Assembly: GCA_033964015.1 (NCBI GenBank)
Contig: CM066912.1
Span: forward strand, 30,838,532-30,902,531
Length of the DNA stretch: 64,000 nt
Source: Scolanthus callimorphus
Taxonomy: Eukaryota > Cnidaria > Anthozoa > Actiniaria > Edwardsiidae
Direction of reading: 5' to 3'
Shown: positions 11,315-22,489 of the stretch, in pieces
Position numbering within the stretch: position 1 is the first letter of the stretch
Layout of the letters: each line of letters opens with the position of its first letter
The notes under the pieces: generated by a model
Database searches by the model: none
The model's input: the letters and a program-made list of their open reading frames with translations, nothing else
Told to the model about the DNA's origin: nothing
Made by a program: the position numbers and the translations under genes

Positions 11315-11929
11315 CTAACATCTCCACGTCCTATTTATAGTCACTTTCAACTTTCTGTTGGCCATTAGCTTTACACACTTTTCTCTGACATCGTTATAGT
11401 CGTTATTGACTTTCTCATGAACGCCCCGGTGTTGAATCGCTTCTTTGTGGCGCGGCATTCTAACATTCTGACTAAAACTCAACGTCATTTATTTTAAACA
11501 CTCATGCAGTACGCTTCAGACGCTTACCTGCGTAACATGGCAGTCAGGCAGCAAAATCGGCAGCTTCCAGCCCTTGAATCTGGTGCGAATCAAAGCAAAA
11601 TTCAAAAAACTAAAAACATAGCATTTCGGTACATTCATCGAAGTCTTTCGTAAATACCCTTCTTTGTTTCTACAATATAGCATCTCGAAAATAAAACAAG
11701 GCTCAAAATAAGCGCTTGAGTTGATTTTGTAGGAATTTACGAAACAAGGGACAAAGAAATTCGTTTTCAAAAATGATTTACCTGCGAACTGCCGCCATGT
11801 TTGGTACCACAGTGAAGATCTTGCCGAGGAGAAGGTATTTCCGTCATCCGATTTGCTGCCGAAAGCCAACGATCGCCATACGATGGTCCGAAAGAGCGGC
11901 GAAATCAGGGTTCGTAATTTAGTCACCAT
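11315..11929 (-). CDS. Candidate three-exon gene for a small protein of unknown function
   Basis: Reading the minus strand: exon 1 is 11929-11782 (ATG, donor GTAAAT), exon 2 is 11579-11528 (acceptor CACCAG, donor GTAAGC), exon 3 is 11459-11315 (acceptor TGTTAG, stop TAG). The phases join without stops and give 345 bases, 114 aa. The N-terminus MVTKLRTLISPLFRTIVWRS is basic and hydroxylated with no acidic residue, like a mitochondrial presequence. The C-terminus (HKEAIQHRGVHEKVNNDYN...) looks helical and charged. I recognise no family. Splice-consistent chains of this length can arise by chance, so an unspliced noncoding transcript or nothing at all remains possible. Confidence 0.3.
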
Positions 11930-12192
11930 TCTCCCAAAACGTGCGCGCGTCCAATATGGTGGCTGACACGATCTAGGCGGGAAATCGAGGGGGTGGTACG
12001 TGACGTGCGTGGTTATTTTAAATAACTTCAAAAACAACTAAAGAACTCCATAAAAGAAGATCCGCCATCCAGTCAGCCTTGTCATCGGGCCTTGGATTAC
12101 AAGACTTTTACAAGGCCTATTTTTTGATAATGGTGATTAGGGAGAGCTCATAACGAGAAGAAAACAAATTGGCAAATTTGGGAATACAAAAA
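11930..12192. promoter_or_regulatory. Possible shared upstream region of the candidate small gene and paralogue 2
   Basis: Only 263 bases separate the minus-strand ATG at 11929 from the plus-strand ATG at 12193. The part next to 11929 is CpG-richer than its surroundings (GTGCGCGCG, GGCGGGAAATCG). The reverse strand holds TACCACCCCCTCGATTTCCC, which nearly repeats a plus-strand block at 7631-7655. Confidence 0.3.
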
Positions 12193-15100
12193 ATGAAACT
12201 GCTTGTTTACTTTGTGTTTTGTAAGCTTGTAGTGCTTTGGCCTGGATGGTGTAAAGGTAAGATTATTCACAGAGTACACATCAAGAGATTGAGTAATTTG
12301 AGCAGAATGTGAAAAAATAATCAATAATTTGACAGAGAAATTCAAATCATCTTTTTTTGTCATTTTCGAAAAGCTTTTGATAAAGGCCAGTGTCTGTGAT
12401 ATTTAAAACCAAAATACAATTTAATTTTATCGAAGTTTAAACATTTTCGTTGTTACTGTACATTTCATGTCGCTGCGAGCTTGTATAAAAAGTACTGGTT
12501 TTGACAATTTTTGGATTTTATTTTCAAGGTTCGGTGTGGTAAAAAATCAAAAGTAAGATCACAGGCAGCCCAAGTATAATGGTCGTTTATCAAAAGTTTA
12601 TTCTGGCTTGGCGATATTTATAGTGTTTATGTGGCTTTGTATATGAGTAATCGATAAACTCGCTAAATTGCTATAAAATCGTCACTGAGTTCAGGTAAAT
12701 TATGGACTTACATTAAGTTGTCCTGTTCAAAACGACCATTGTACTTGCTGGGCTGCCTGTGGTAAGATTAGATGTTTCAAAAGTATGCAGAAATCGAATA
12801 CTTTATTCCAAGATTTTTACCAATCCTTACTCGACTTCTCAAGGAATTCATCTTTATTTCTAACATTTTTAATCTTGACTGCCGGGTAGGAATTTTAGTT
12901 TCGTTGCAACAATGATTATTGTTTTTGACCCTCACCACCGTATGTATGCGTTGCTACGTTACGCGACCTCAAAATTCACTGTTGCGAAAGTAGCCGAAGT
13001 AGCCAATTCCAGCGTTTTGGTTTGATTGACAGCCAAAAACGCCAAACGCCAACATTGAAATTATCAGGCGCATACAGTGGTAAAAAATTGCATTTTGGTT
13101 TATCGAATTTGGTCGAATGGTCTCAGCACTAAAGAGATGGTTATTATCAAGAGTGGATTACCAAGAGTTTCCATATTTACTATGTATGCCCGAATCACGT
13201 CAGAAAATATGTAGATGTTCAGGCAAGCCTGTGGCCGCGTAGCACTAAGTTCAACAGAGTGGAGATAAGGAATTAACCTTGTGTGAAAGCTAACGTGCTA
13301 ATGAAATGGTCCCATGTGTGCTTCTGAGCGTTAGCCCTAGTAAGCGGAGAAAGAGAAAAATCTCTGACCCCGATCGCAGATCAATGGAAAAACCGTTAAA
13401 ATCGCAAAGATAAGGTAGGATATTCTCTATTTTGTTGTGGGTATACGAGCATTCGAATACTTTCGCGCGCGAAACTCAAATCTAAAAATAGACACTTTTC
13501 TGACTGTGATGTGGACAAATACAGTAGGGAAAGATTCTAACTCTTGTTAATCCGCTCTTGTTATTATACATCAGATTTTCATGCTACGCTCTCGCTGATC
13601 ACATTTCGTCGTACAATCACCAAATGCAACATAAACGTTCCTTAGGCAACATTGACGAGTTTTGGGAAGAGGCGCCATAATTTCGGCCAGAGGGGGAGGA
13701 TGGTAGAGACAATCAGGAGCGGATCCAGGACTTCAAAGGGGGGTGGATAGGAGGCGGGGGAGGGGGGTGGAGTGAGGACAGAAATGAATAAACTTTGAAG
13801 TATTTGCAGGACCGCTTACAAGTAAAACTGAAGCTGGATCCAATAAAGGACCTATCAACCAGTAGATATATATGTAAGAAATAATAAAACTTGAATGGTT
13901 GATTAACAGCTTATAATTTTCATTTACACGATATTTCGGTCAGCCAGTACCGACCTTCTTCAGGTAATGGTGAATATTTACATTGGGTAACTACTATAAA
14001 TAAATAACCGTCAAAATTAAAACGTGAAATAGATACATACAAGTGGAGTGTCACGTGATAAAACGTAACAGGAAGACACAAAATGATACATAGATACATA
14101 AAGATCTAACAGCTGAAATTGTTAAAATTTTCGTCTCTTCACCATTACCTGAAGAAGGTCGGTACTGGCTGACCGAAATATCGTGTAAATGAAAATTATA
14201 AGCTGTTAATCAACCATTCAAGTTTTATTCTTTGAGGACAGAAAACTCCTTACAAAAATGCCCTGAAAACGGTTTGCCATATCGATCCCGCCCCCTAAAC
14301 TATCAAATGAGCTTGAGACTTTATTTATTACTATTTATTATATCATTTAAAAACAAAAAGATGGACTTTTTTACTCAAAAGGGGGGTGGATATCCACCCA
14401 ATCCACCCCCCTTGTATCCCCCCTGAAAAGTACTAGTTGTATATTGCTCAGCAAATTAAGGTCACGTGTATTTGGATGGCAAGAGACCTTCCACATAAAA
14501 GACTGCTATTCTTTCATCTTACCAGCATGCAAGACAATGCCCTTAGAGGTTCCAATACATGGAAAATACCTGAAAAATCATACTGACGCAACTTTTACTG
14601 ACTCAACGGAGAGCGCATGCGTGGTGGAATGCTTTGAAAATGACATGTGTCAATCAATCAACTTCGAGAATTTGAAAGGAATTTGTCAGCTGTCAATCTC
14701 TACACGAAGACAACATCCAGATGACTTTGTGGACAAAAAAGACTGGGTTTACATTGAAACAAAGGTAAATCAATACACTGTCACAGTTGAAGAGTATAAC
14801 CAGCTCCATCAAATAAGAAGAATAGCAGACGTCCCACCCTCAAAATACCCCGAGAAAGCGCGTTTTGACTCTGCCTTCTGTCTGGTATTGTGCGGACCTC
14901 TTGCGGAACTCAGCAACAATTAAAAAGCAAATTCGCATCTAAAAATAACTAGGTCAGGAAACTCAAAGACGAATATCTGAAAAGTTGTCTCGTGCAGTAA
15001 CATCTGTTCAACAACTTTACGCGCAATATCTGTCCGTAAGCAAGCAATCGTGACATTATTTGCCAGCAGCTCGCGCTAAAAGTTTTTTACCGATCGCCTG

Positions 15101-18018
15101 GCCGTTGTTCATGTTGTTGCGCTAAAAGTTGTCTCGTATAACATGCCCATTACCAAATGACTCGAAGTCAACAACTTTCCGCGCCATAAAGTATCGTGGA
15201 TCGAAGTTTTGTTGCGAGTTGCCCCACAGACTTGTAACCAGTCGCTAAAATAATTCAGAAAGAAAAAAGTCAAGAAGGCGCGAAGGCTTCTGGGAGGTGA
15301 AATGAGGGCGTGCAAGGAATTGTGGTAAGGAGAAATGACGGCGCGCAAGGATGGCGTTCTTCCCACAAGTTCTTGCGCGCCCTCATTTCCCTTCCCAGAA
15401 ACCCTCGCGCTCTTTTTCCACCCTTCTTGTTCCTTTTTTTCTGAATTATCTTAGCGACTGGGTACGAGTCTGAGTTGCCCCATGTTACGCAGCGCTAACG
15501 AAACAGATCCGTTATGCACTAGTCATTTGTTTCCACCGACCCCCAACCCCCGCGACATAGCAGGGGAATATGAAACAGATGTTGTCAAATTTGAAATAAT
15601 TCCACCGCCTACCAGGGGAGAACGACTTGGAAAATTCCCTACACCCCGGGAAACATTTCCTACACCCAAGGGACAAATTCTACCCTCCACAAGATGGATA
15701 AAAGAAACTTTCCTAATACTATCAAAACCAGTAGTAAGAGTGTCTTTTCGAAATGAAAAAGACAGATCTTTTGTTTCCCCCTTTACCCGGCCGGTTATCT
15801 CAGGCGCCATAGCAAATTTGAAGTAAACTCCCTGGGGATCAGGGCACGAATACAAGACAAACCACTGATTTTTCCCCCACTATTGCCTGGCAAAATCCCC
15901 GCATGTCGCGGGGGGTCGGTGGAAGCAAATGACTAGTGCATTAGTAGGGACTATCACTGCTCGCAGGGTATTAGTAGGGTGGCTTTGCGACAAAAACGGG
16001 TCATTTTGTGCAATTTCGCGTAAAGGCACCAAATTTGGCACGAATGTTCCTTGGGTCATCCCGAACAGAACTAGAAGGGGTGCCATACGATTCGCACTGT
16101 GTTGGGGTGGGGATGGGCAGTTTTGTCACCAAAATGTAATCCTATTTTTCTAATCCAAATATGACTGAATTCTTGTATTGAATAAATGTATGTGTTCCCT
16201 GATAAGTTTTGAACAATTCCAGAAAGATGACATGTTTTGAAATGAATGGGGGAGGGGAGGGGAATTTTGTCAAATTATCATAACAGATTCAATTTGACGC
16301 GTCAGTTTAAGTGGGCAACTGATCAAATTCGACACACATGTTCTATGCATCACCCCTAACAGATTCGGAAGGGGTGCCAAAAAATCGGACACCAAGGGGG
16401 GAGGGGAGGGGAATTTTGTCAAATTATCATAATGCATCAATTTGACGTGTCAGTTTAAGTGGGCAACTGATCAAATGCGACACACATGTTCTATGGATCA
16501 CGCCTAACAGATTCGGAAGGGGTGCCAAAACATCGGACATGAAGGGGGTAGGGGAGGGGAATTTTGCTAAATTATCACAACACATTCGATTTGATTTTGT
16601 AAATTGACAAAATTCCCCTCCCCTCCCCCCTTAATTTCAAAATGTGACACCTTTCTGGAATTGTTCAAAACTTACCAGGGAACACAAAGATTTATTAAAT
16701 ACACGAATTCAGGCAAATTTGGTTAGAAAAACAGGATTACATTTTGGTGACAAAACTGCCCCTATCCACCCCTACACAGTGCAAATCGTCTGGCACCCCT
16801 TCCAGTTTTGTTCGGGCTGGCCCAAGGAACATTCATGCCAAGTTTGGTGCCTTTTACGCGAAATTGCACAAAAAAAGTCACTAAGCCACCCTGTTGAGGC
16901 CACATTTGTAATAACCTGCCACATTTGTAATAACTGCCACATTTGTAATAACATTGTGCCACATTTGTAATAACTGCCACATTTGTAATAACATTGTGCC
17001 ACATTTGTAATAACATTGTGCCACATTTGTAATAAGTGCCACATTTGTAACACCATTGTGTCACATTTGTAATAACTTCATAACTAGGTGGAAAGTAAGG
17101 GGGAGGTACATTACGTCATCAATGACGTCATCAAAAGTGGAAAAAATCATACCTCGAGAAGGGAAGAATCCAAGACAACCAAACTTGGACAAAATCTTGT
17201 AAAGGTGAGTAGAGAATCGCAACAAAGTGGTCATGTGATCGATGACGTCATCAAAACTAGAAAAGTCAATATCTCAAGAAGGCAATATCGCTAGGTGACC
17301 AAACTTGGGTAAAGCTATATTTGAGGCAAGGAGGTGCACCACCAAGGTCACGTGGCATGACACCATCTATGAAGTCATCAAAACAAAAAACTCAATATTT
17401 TATGGCAACATTGCTAAGTGACCATACTTGTGTTAAGTTTTTTTAGAGGCAAGGGGTGCACTGCCAAGATCACGTAGCATTACGCCATCAATGACGTCAT
17501 CAAATGTAGAAAAGTCGATACATCGATGACAATAATGTATTGATTCGAGCTCCACTTTTAGGTAGTGCCTCAATCTATATATTATCTTTGTGTCAACGAA
17601 AAACACTCTATGATTACACATTACACTACACAGACTTTACAGTTCATTTAGTATTTTTGCTCGCCAAACAGCACAGAATGTATTTGGCTTTTTGTTGTTG
17701 CTGTTTTTCACTTGAAGTTCGAATGTGTTCGATTGAAAACAAATTTAGCACTCGAACGTTTGATTGCAAACATTTTTGGAGAGTTATGGTGATTACTGAA
17801 CCCAATCAAACTCAATCGAACGAATGGGATTTGATTGAGTCTTTCCCGAACGTTCGGCTAGATACGTCAGGTTTGTGAAAATGTATCATTTTCAGGGGCG
17901 TAGCCGGGAGAGGGGGGAGGCACAAGGGGCCGTCCCCCCACCTTTCTCGGGATATTTTCCCATGCATTCTACTGTATTTACTGGAGAAAATTTTCGTCCT
18001 ATGTTCTCAGTATCCGCC

Positions 18019-18051
<33 letters not shown>

Positions 18052-21000
18052 CTTGCTACGACCCTTCACGAGATATGAATTTTCAAACTTTAATGACGCC
18101 ATCGATGATGTCACGTCACATGACCACTTCGCTGTGCTTCTCTTGTCAACTAGACAATTTAAACCCAAGTTTGGTTGCCTGAGGTTCATCCCTTCCCGAC
18201 ATATATTGTTTTTTCTATGATGACCTCAACGATGACGTCATACCACGAGACCTTAGACAATTTCACCAAAGCTTGGTTGTCTGAGGGTAAACCCTTACAG
18301 AGATATATTCTTTTCCTCAATGACGTCATCGATGACGTCATACCACGTGACCAGGTAATTGCATCCCCTTGCCACTGGCACCCCCACCCCCACCCAGGTT
18401 GTCTGGCTTCATCCCTTCCTGAGATATGATTTATACGGAGAAGGGTCTTGGTTTACCTGTGGGCGCGCAGGCACGCACGGACGCGCCCGTGATACCCATA
18501 TGGGAATACCGCTGAACCATAAGAAAGTCGATCGTATACCTGAGTTCTAGTTTGAGTTATTGCATTCTTCCTGCGATAGCTATGGTGCTCCGCTCTACGA
18601 ACCTTAGGCCGCTAAGGAGCTCCGCTATTACACTGTGGCACAGTGGTATTACAAATGTGGCACTTATTACAAATGTGGCACAATGTTATTACAAATGTGG
18701 CAGTTATTACAAATGTGGCACAATGTTATTACAAATGTGGCAGTTATTACAAATGTGGCACAATGTTATTACAAATGTGGCAGTTATTACAAATGTGACA
18801 GGTTATTACAAATGTGGCCTCAACACACCCTACTACGTTGCGTTGTCGATGTATATCATATGTGTCTACTTGGTTCACCAGAACGACTGTGTGGCAACCT
18901 CCTGGCCGACCAATAGAGTTTGTAAAGCTAATTTTGAAGAAGATGGCGGTTTTTCATGTGTACGATACTGTGGTGAGCATATTAAAAAACTTATGAATTA
19001 TTCATCAGTCAACTGACCAGTAGAACGTCGTATAATCGATCACGTGCATAGGCTTTATCACTGCGTTTTATATAAAACACACGAATGGTTTTACAGATAA
19101 CAGGCCTTTCTGCTAAACAGCCGTTGCGCAGTGCAAAGGCAGACTGTATGTAGGACTGTAGAGGGGGTTCACGAGCACCCCTAATACAGCTAATATATAC
19201 ATTACAATCCTTAGGATGTCTACAAAACTGATTTTGGATGTTAACAGCTCGAAAACGTGTCCCACGATGTCCATTTTGCCACGTACATTTATGTGATTCA
19301 ATGAGATTCATTTATGTTATTCAATGAGGCAATTTACTTTACTTTTTACAATGCTAGCTAAAAATGCCATTTTGTAGGTACTGGAAGAAGCTGCCAGGAC
19401 TATCAAAACTGTGGAAAATCCAGTGGAGTCTATAAGATAAAACCAGATAACCAAGATAAAATGAGGGTAAGGCGATGCAGCCCAGGGGGTTCTTACAGGG
19501 GCATAGCCTGGGTCCCCATTTCTAGCAACTAATCGGCCCATGTAAAGGGATCCACAAAAGTCTTGGATCCCGGATACAAACCCGTGGATCCCGGATACAA
19601 ACCCGTGGATCCCGGATACCAACCCGTGGATCCCGGATCCTGACCCATGGATCCCGGATCCCATGCTCTGGATCCTGGATCCCTCACTCTGGATCCCCGG
19701 ATCCCACACTCTGGATGAAGAAGATATCTTCTCACATGTGAAGATATCGCTGTTGGCATGAAACTAGTATTTATTTACCTTGTGATTTTGAATTTAATTT
19801 GTAAATTTTAAATCTTAATTAGCTTGATATGTTATAACATTTTTTAAGAGTTTATGTATCAAATTCTATAAGCTTACATCAAACTTTTGCTTGTAGAGAG
19901 AGGTTTCAGTGCGGCCTGAAGCGGTTTGCCGGTTTATCTTTATAATAAACAGAACATTTACATGGGCGCTTGGAGATACGAATTTTATCTTCTCGTGTTC
20001 AATCTCAATCTCTCACTTAATAATAATAATAATACAACATTTATATAGCGCATATAGCCACGTTCTATGCGCTTTACATTGGAAATTAAAATCGTTAAAA
20101 ATTACAATCATTAAAAAATAAGAAATAAAAAACAAACTACTAATTTACAAACTATTATTTACAACGTATTTAAGGTTACAAATCAGATACTTAAAATTAT
20201 TTAAAAATTATCCGCTAATTAAAATAACTCGTAAAAAGATGGGTTTTACTTGTTCGCTGTGCTCACTCGTGAGAGATTGAATTGAACACTCGAAGATAAA
20301 ATTCGTATCTCCACGCACCCATGTAATATCCTCTATTTTTCTCTATTTTAGGTCTTTTGTAATCTCAATGCATCAGGCGGTGGGTGGACAACTATTCAGC
20401 GCAGACTCGACGGATCCGTTGATTTCTATCGCGAGTGGCAGGACTACAAGAACGGGTTCGGGAACCTTGACGGCGAGTTCTGGTTAGGTCTCGATAACAT
20501 TCATCGCTTGACAACAGCGTTTAACATGAGTTTGAGGGTAGAGCTGGTGGACACGGACGAGAACATCGCTTATGCTGAGTATAGCACGTTTATAGTGGCA
20601 GGAGAACAGGACAACTATCGACTGAGTGCAGGCGGCTATTCAGGTCAGTGACGGGCGGCCGTTTGATGAGAATGTTTATTTCATTCTTCCAATAGTTAAA
20701 ATTGTGTTTAAACCATGCCCCTCTCTGGTCGATCTTCTATATATGGAAGCAGATTGGATGTTTGGCTGACAACTAGCAGATGTTGAGGTCTGATGGTTAT
20801 TGTAATGTTAAGCGGCGTCTAAAAAAAAACAAATTTCATTTGACAACTGTATTTGACCGGCATATTTTATGTGCATGGCAACTTTTAGTACATGACTTCT
20901 TTTCCTTTTTGATTTTGCGTCCTAGACGACGAGAATTTGCGGGAATTTGGCCATTTACTCCCGGGCTCAGCTGATCGGGAATACCAAAATGGTTGTGGTC

Positions 21001-21580
21001 GGCAAAAACTTAAACATGTAATTCCTATTTTTCTATAAAAAAAAAAACTCTTTATAGATATAGCTTAGTGATAAGTAATATTACGAGCATCCCCTGTATT
21101 CCGGTATTTTTTAGTCCCCCCCAGCCCTTCCCTCCCAATGACAGTGATTCAATAAGGCTGCTCTGCAGGCGGTACTGGGTCCGTTCGCTGTTCGGGCGCC
21201 ATCTTGGATTTTGGAGGCGAGCGGTCCCGGGGGCGAGCGCAAAAAATGGCGCCCGACCGGGTTTTGATTCAATGATATTCGTATGCGATGGCGCTTTATC
21301 TTTATTCTTTTTTTCTGCAGGGACGGCAGGCAACTCTCTGACGAGGCATAACGGCTTCATGTTCACCACAAAGGACAGCGAACACGATATCCAACCTGCT
21401 TATAACTGCGCTTGGAAATACAAGGGAGCATGGTGGTATTGGGCCTGTCATGACTCAAATTTAAACGGACAGTATCTCAACGGGCCACATTCCACCTATG
21501 CGGATGGTGTGAACTGGAAGACATGGAAAGGTTATAGATATTCAGCAAGACGAGCTGAGATGATGGTCAGGCCTCTGTAA
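12193..21580 (+). CDS. Secreted PAN/EGF-like/fibrinogen C-domain protein, paralogue 2
   Basis: Six exons: 12193-12256, 14526-14764, 18882-18972, 19378-19466, 20352-20643, 21321-21580. All are GT-AG, exons 2, 4 and 5 have exactly the lengths seen in paralogue 1, and the coding total is 1035 bases (344 aa). Exon 1 encodes signal peptide MKLLVYFVFCKLVVLWPGWC. Exon 2 is the PAN/apple module (five Cys conserved), exon 3 the short EGF-like segment, exons 4-6 the fibrinogen C-terminal domain ([42 protein letters not shown]). Two departures from paralogue 1: the second EGF Cys is Trp (ATSWPTN), and the calcium-site string DRDND is DSEHD. The gene is twice as long as its neighbour because intron 2 holds about 4 kb of repeats. 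Confidence 0.9.
12560..12761. mobile_element. Complete small DNA transposon, relative of the foldback element
   Basis: Ends CACAGGCAGCCCAAGTATAA and its complement ending GGGCTGCCTGTG are flanked by a perfect 7-base target duplication GTAAGAT (12553-12559 and 12762-12768). The interior matches bases 1-80 and 1010-1119 of the window, so this is an internal-deletion derivative. CA...TG ends with a 7-8 base duplication would fit the P superfamily, but with no transposase present that is a guess. Confidence 0.85.
13883..14229. mobile_element. Inverted-repeat element with arms of about 100 bases
   Basis: AATAAAACTTGAATGGTTGA at 13883 is mirrored by TCAACCATTCAAGTTTTATT ending 14229. The perfect arms include TTTACACGATATTTCGGTCA and its complement, and CCTGAAGAAGGTCGGTACTG. 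It lies in intron 1 of paralogue 2. Just outside are two G-rich fragments (13725-13775 and 14370-14425) with GGGGGGTGGAT / ATCCACCCCCC, another MITE that it may have split. Confidence 0.85.
15219..15481. mobile_element. Imperfect inverted-repeat element related to the one at 7 kb
   Basis: AACCAGTCGCTAAAATAATT near 15236 is mirrored by AATTATCTTAGCGACTGGGT. Outer ends carry GTTGCCCC. The interior has GCGCGCAAGG / CTTGCGCGCC blocks. It lies in intron 2 of paralogue 2. Confidence 0.7.
15515..15940. mobile_element. MITE with about 50-base ends TGCACTAGTCATTTG
   Basis: TGCACTAGTCATTTGTTTCC at 15515 and its reverse complement ending 15940 delimit the element. The repeats continue through CGACCCCC...CGCGACAT. 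The interior holds matching TTCCTACACC blocks and an open frame on each strand that resembles no protein. Confidence 0.8.
15950..16905. repeat. Large inverted repeat with an internal tandem duplication
   Basis: Arms at about 15960-16220 and 16640-16895 are reverse complements (for example GCACCAAATTTGGCACGAAT against CATGCCAAGTTTGGTGCCTT, about 80-90 percent by eye). Between them two copies of a unit of about 155 bases (16245-16400, 16401-16555) contain GGGGAGGGGAATTTTGTCAA, AGTGGGCAACTGATCAAAT and CAGATTCGGAAGGGGTGCCA. Confidence 0.75.
16906..17077. repeat. Tandem array of GCCACATTTGTAATAAC
   Basis: About ten units of GCCACATTTGTAATAAC, with or without an ATTGT spacer, give alternating 17- and 22-base periods. 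The reverse-complement array lies at 18640-18815. Confidence 0.9.
17080..18430. repeat. Degenerate repeats carrying TGACGTCA palindromes, with a nested MITE
   Basis: Units of roughly 120 bases contain ATGACGTCATC, a run of A or TCAATATCTC and TGACCAAACTTGGGT. At least six perfect TGACGTCA sites occur (near 17113, 17243, 17492, 18233, 18320, 18332). A MITE with ends AGGGGCGTAGCCGGGAG and a C-run sits at about 17893-18066. Part of the block (17535-17600 and 18540-18640) recurs at 44170-44600 in CaMKII intron 3. Confidence 0.65.
18640..18815. repeat. Tandem array of GTTATTACAAATGTGGC, inverted partner of 16906-17077
   Basis: Nine or so units of the reverse complement of the earlier array end about 65 bases before exon 3 of paralogue 2 (18882). 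The two arrays with 1.56 kb between them could fold into one long stem. Confidence 0.9.
19520..19725. repeat. GGATCC-rich minisatellite in intron 4 of paralogue 2
   Basis: About eight copies of a unit such as AACCCGTGGATCCCGGATAC follow a GGCCCATGTAAAGGGATCC segment. The element at 32538-32806 has the same organisation with GGATTCC in place of GGATCC. Confidence 0.8.
19959..20325. mobile_element. MITE with arms of about 55 bases in intron 4 of paralogue 2
   Basis: ACATGGGCGCTTGGAGATAC at 19959 is mirrored by GTATCTCCACGCACCCATGT ending 20325. The arms continue through GAATTTTATCTTC and the interior has a TAATAATAATAAT run and TATATAGCGCATATAGC. Confidence 0.85.
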
Positions 21581-21654
21581 ATCAAATTACTGCGATTTTC
21601 CGTTTCTCATGGACGATCCAGCTATCAGCGCGCGCGATCCATCAAACCTCTAAC

Positions 21655-22092
21655 GCCTGGTTTCCATATAGTCTTATCTGTCGACCGTGAAACAATAGAA
21701 ATTGGAATTATTCTTTTGTTTCACGGTTGACTGATACGACAGATAAGACTATTTAGTATAAACCAACTAATGGTCTATTACAAATCGTGCATTCTGATTG
21801 GCTGATCTACTAATGGTAGTGATAGACCGTGCCTGGCAAAACCACCACCTTTCTTTGCAAGAAAACTTGATTTTTTCAACATAAAATAAAGGAGTTCATT
21901 GCCAAAACCGCGACCAACTAGTTGGTTTATACTAAAAAAATTAGACCTCTCGTCCTCATGTGCTATGATATCAACAGACCATTCGGCCTTCGGCCTCACG
22001 GTCTATTCATCATAGCACATTCGGCCTTGAGGTCTAATTGTTAAATGGAAACTAGGCTTTAACAGGCTTTAAGACTGTATGGAAACCAGGCC
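21655..22092. mobile_element. MITE GCCTGGTTTCCATATAGTC containing a double-hairpin element
   Basis: Outer ends GCCTGGTTTCCATATAGTC and GACTGTATGGAAACCAGGC. Inside, a hairpin 21668-21752 (TAGTCTTATCTGTCG / CGACAGATAAGACTA) is followed by a second element, 21753-22046. That element has a stem TTTAGTATAAACCAACTA / TAGTTGGTTTATACTAAA and then a hairpin 21940-22040 (TTAGACCTC ... GAGGTCTAA). An inverted copy of the inner element is at 25146-25443. Confidence 0.75.
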
Positions 22093-22315
22093 TAAAGACA
22101 AAAGACAGGCGCATGTATTGTTTCTAAGTTTCGTTTGCATTTTCCTTCTAAGGTGAAAAAAAGTGGCTGCATGAAATCACCCAGCTGTTTACTCGTTTTT
22201 ATGCTAAGGAGTGCTACAATACCTCCACAACCGTCTGTTATAGCCCGCGATGTGTCATGAGACAGAATCGACATGGACCCTGGTTCGGTCTCTTTTAGAG
22301 GTGATCTTGATCTTC

Positions 22316-22321
22316 AATAAA
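22316..22321 (+). promoter_or_regulatory. Possible poly(A) signal of paralogue 2
   Basis: AATAAA lies about 740 bases after the stop at 21578-21580, beyond a MITE. No AATAAA closer to the stop in an obvious 3' UTR context was noticed, so this is weak. Confidence 0.2.
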
Positions 22322-22489
22322 TTTTAGGGAGTTTGGTATCTTTTAGGGCCGAAACTGAGTCCAAATTGTTTTTCCTCATGATGGTGCTTCTAAAAACCGT
22401 GTAAGAAAGAGAGATTACTCGATGAGATGATAAATTAGAAACAAACACGGAAATTTCTTATAGGTATCTTTCACCTGCTACCTGTGTCC

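Noticed and set aside
16762..17064. Cys-rich frames of about 100 codons (repeated TNVA/YYKCG strings), also at 18552-19016.
   Set aside because: They are translations of the GCCACATTTGTAATAAC tandem arrays; only the end at 18882-18972 is a genuine exon.
17113..18340. A cluster of TGACGTCA CRE-like palindromes as an enhancer.
   Set aside because: The sites are part of a dispersed repeat deep inside an intron, so repeat structure explains them without regulatory function.
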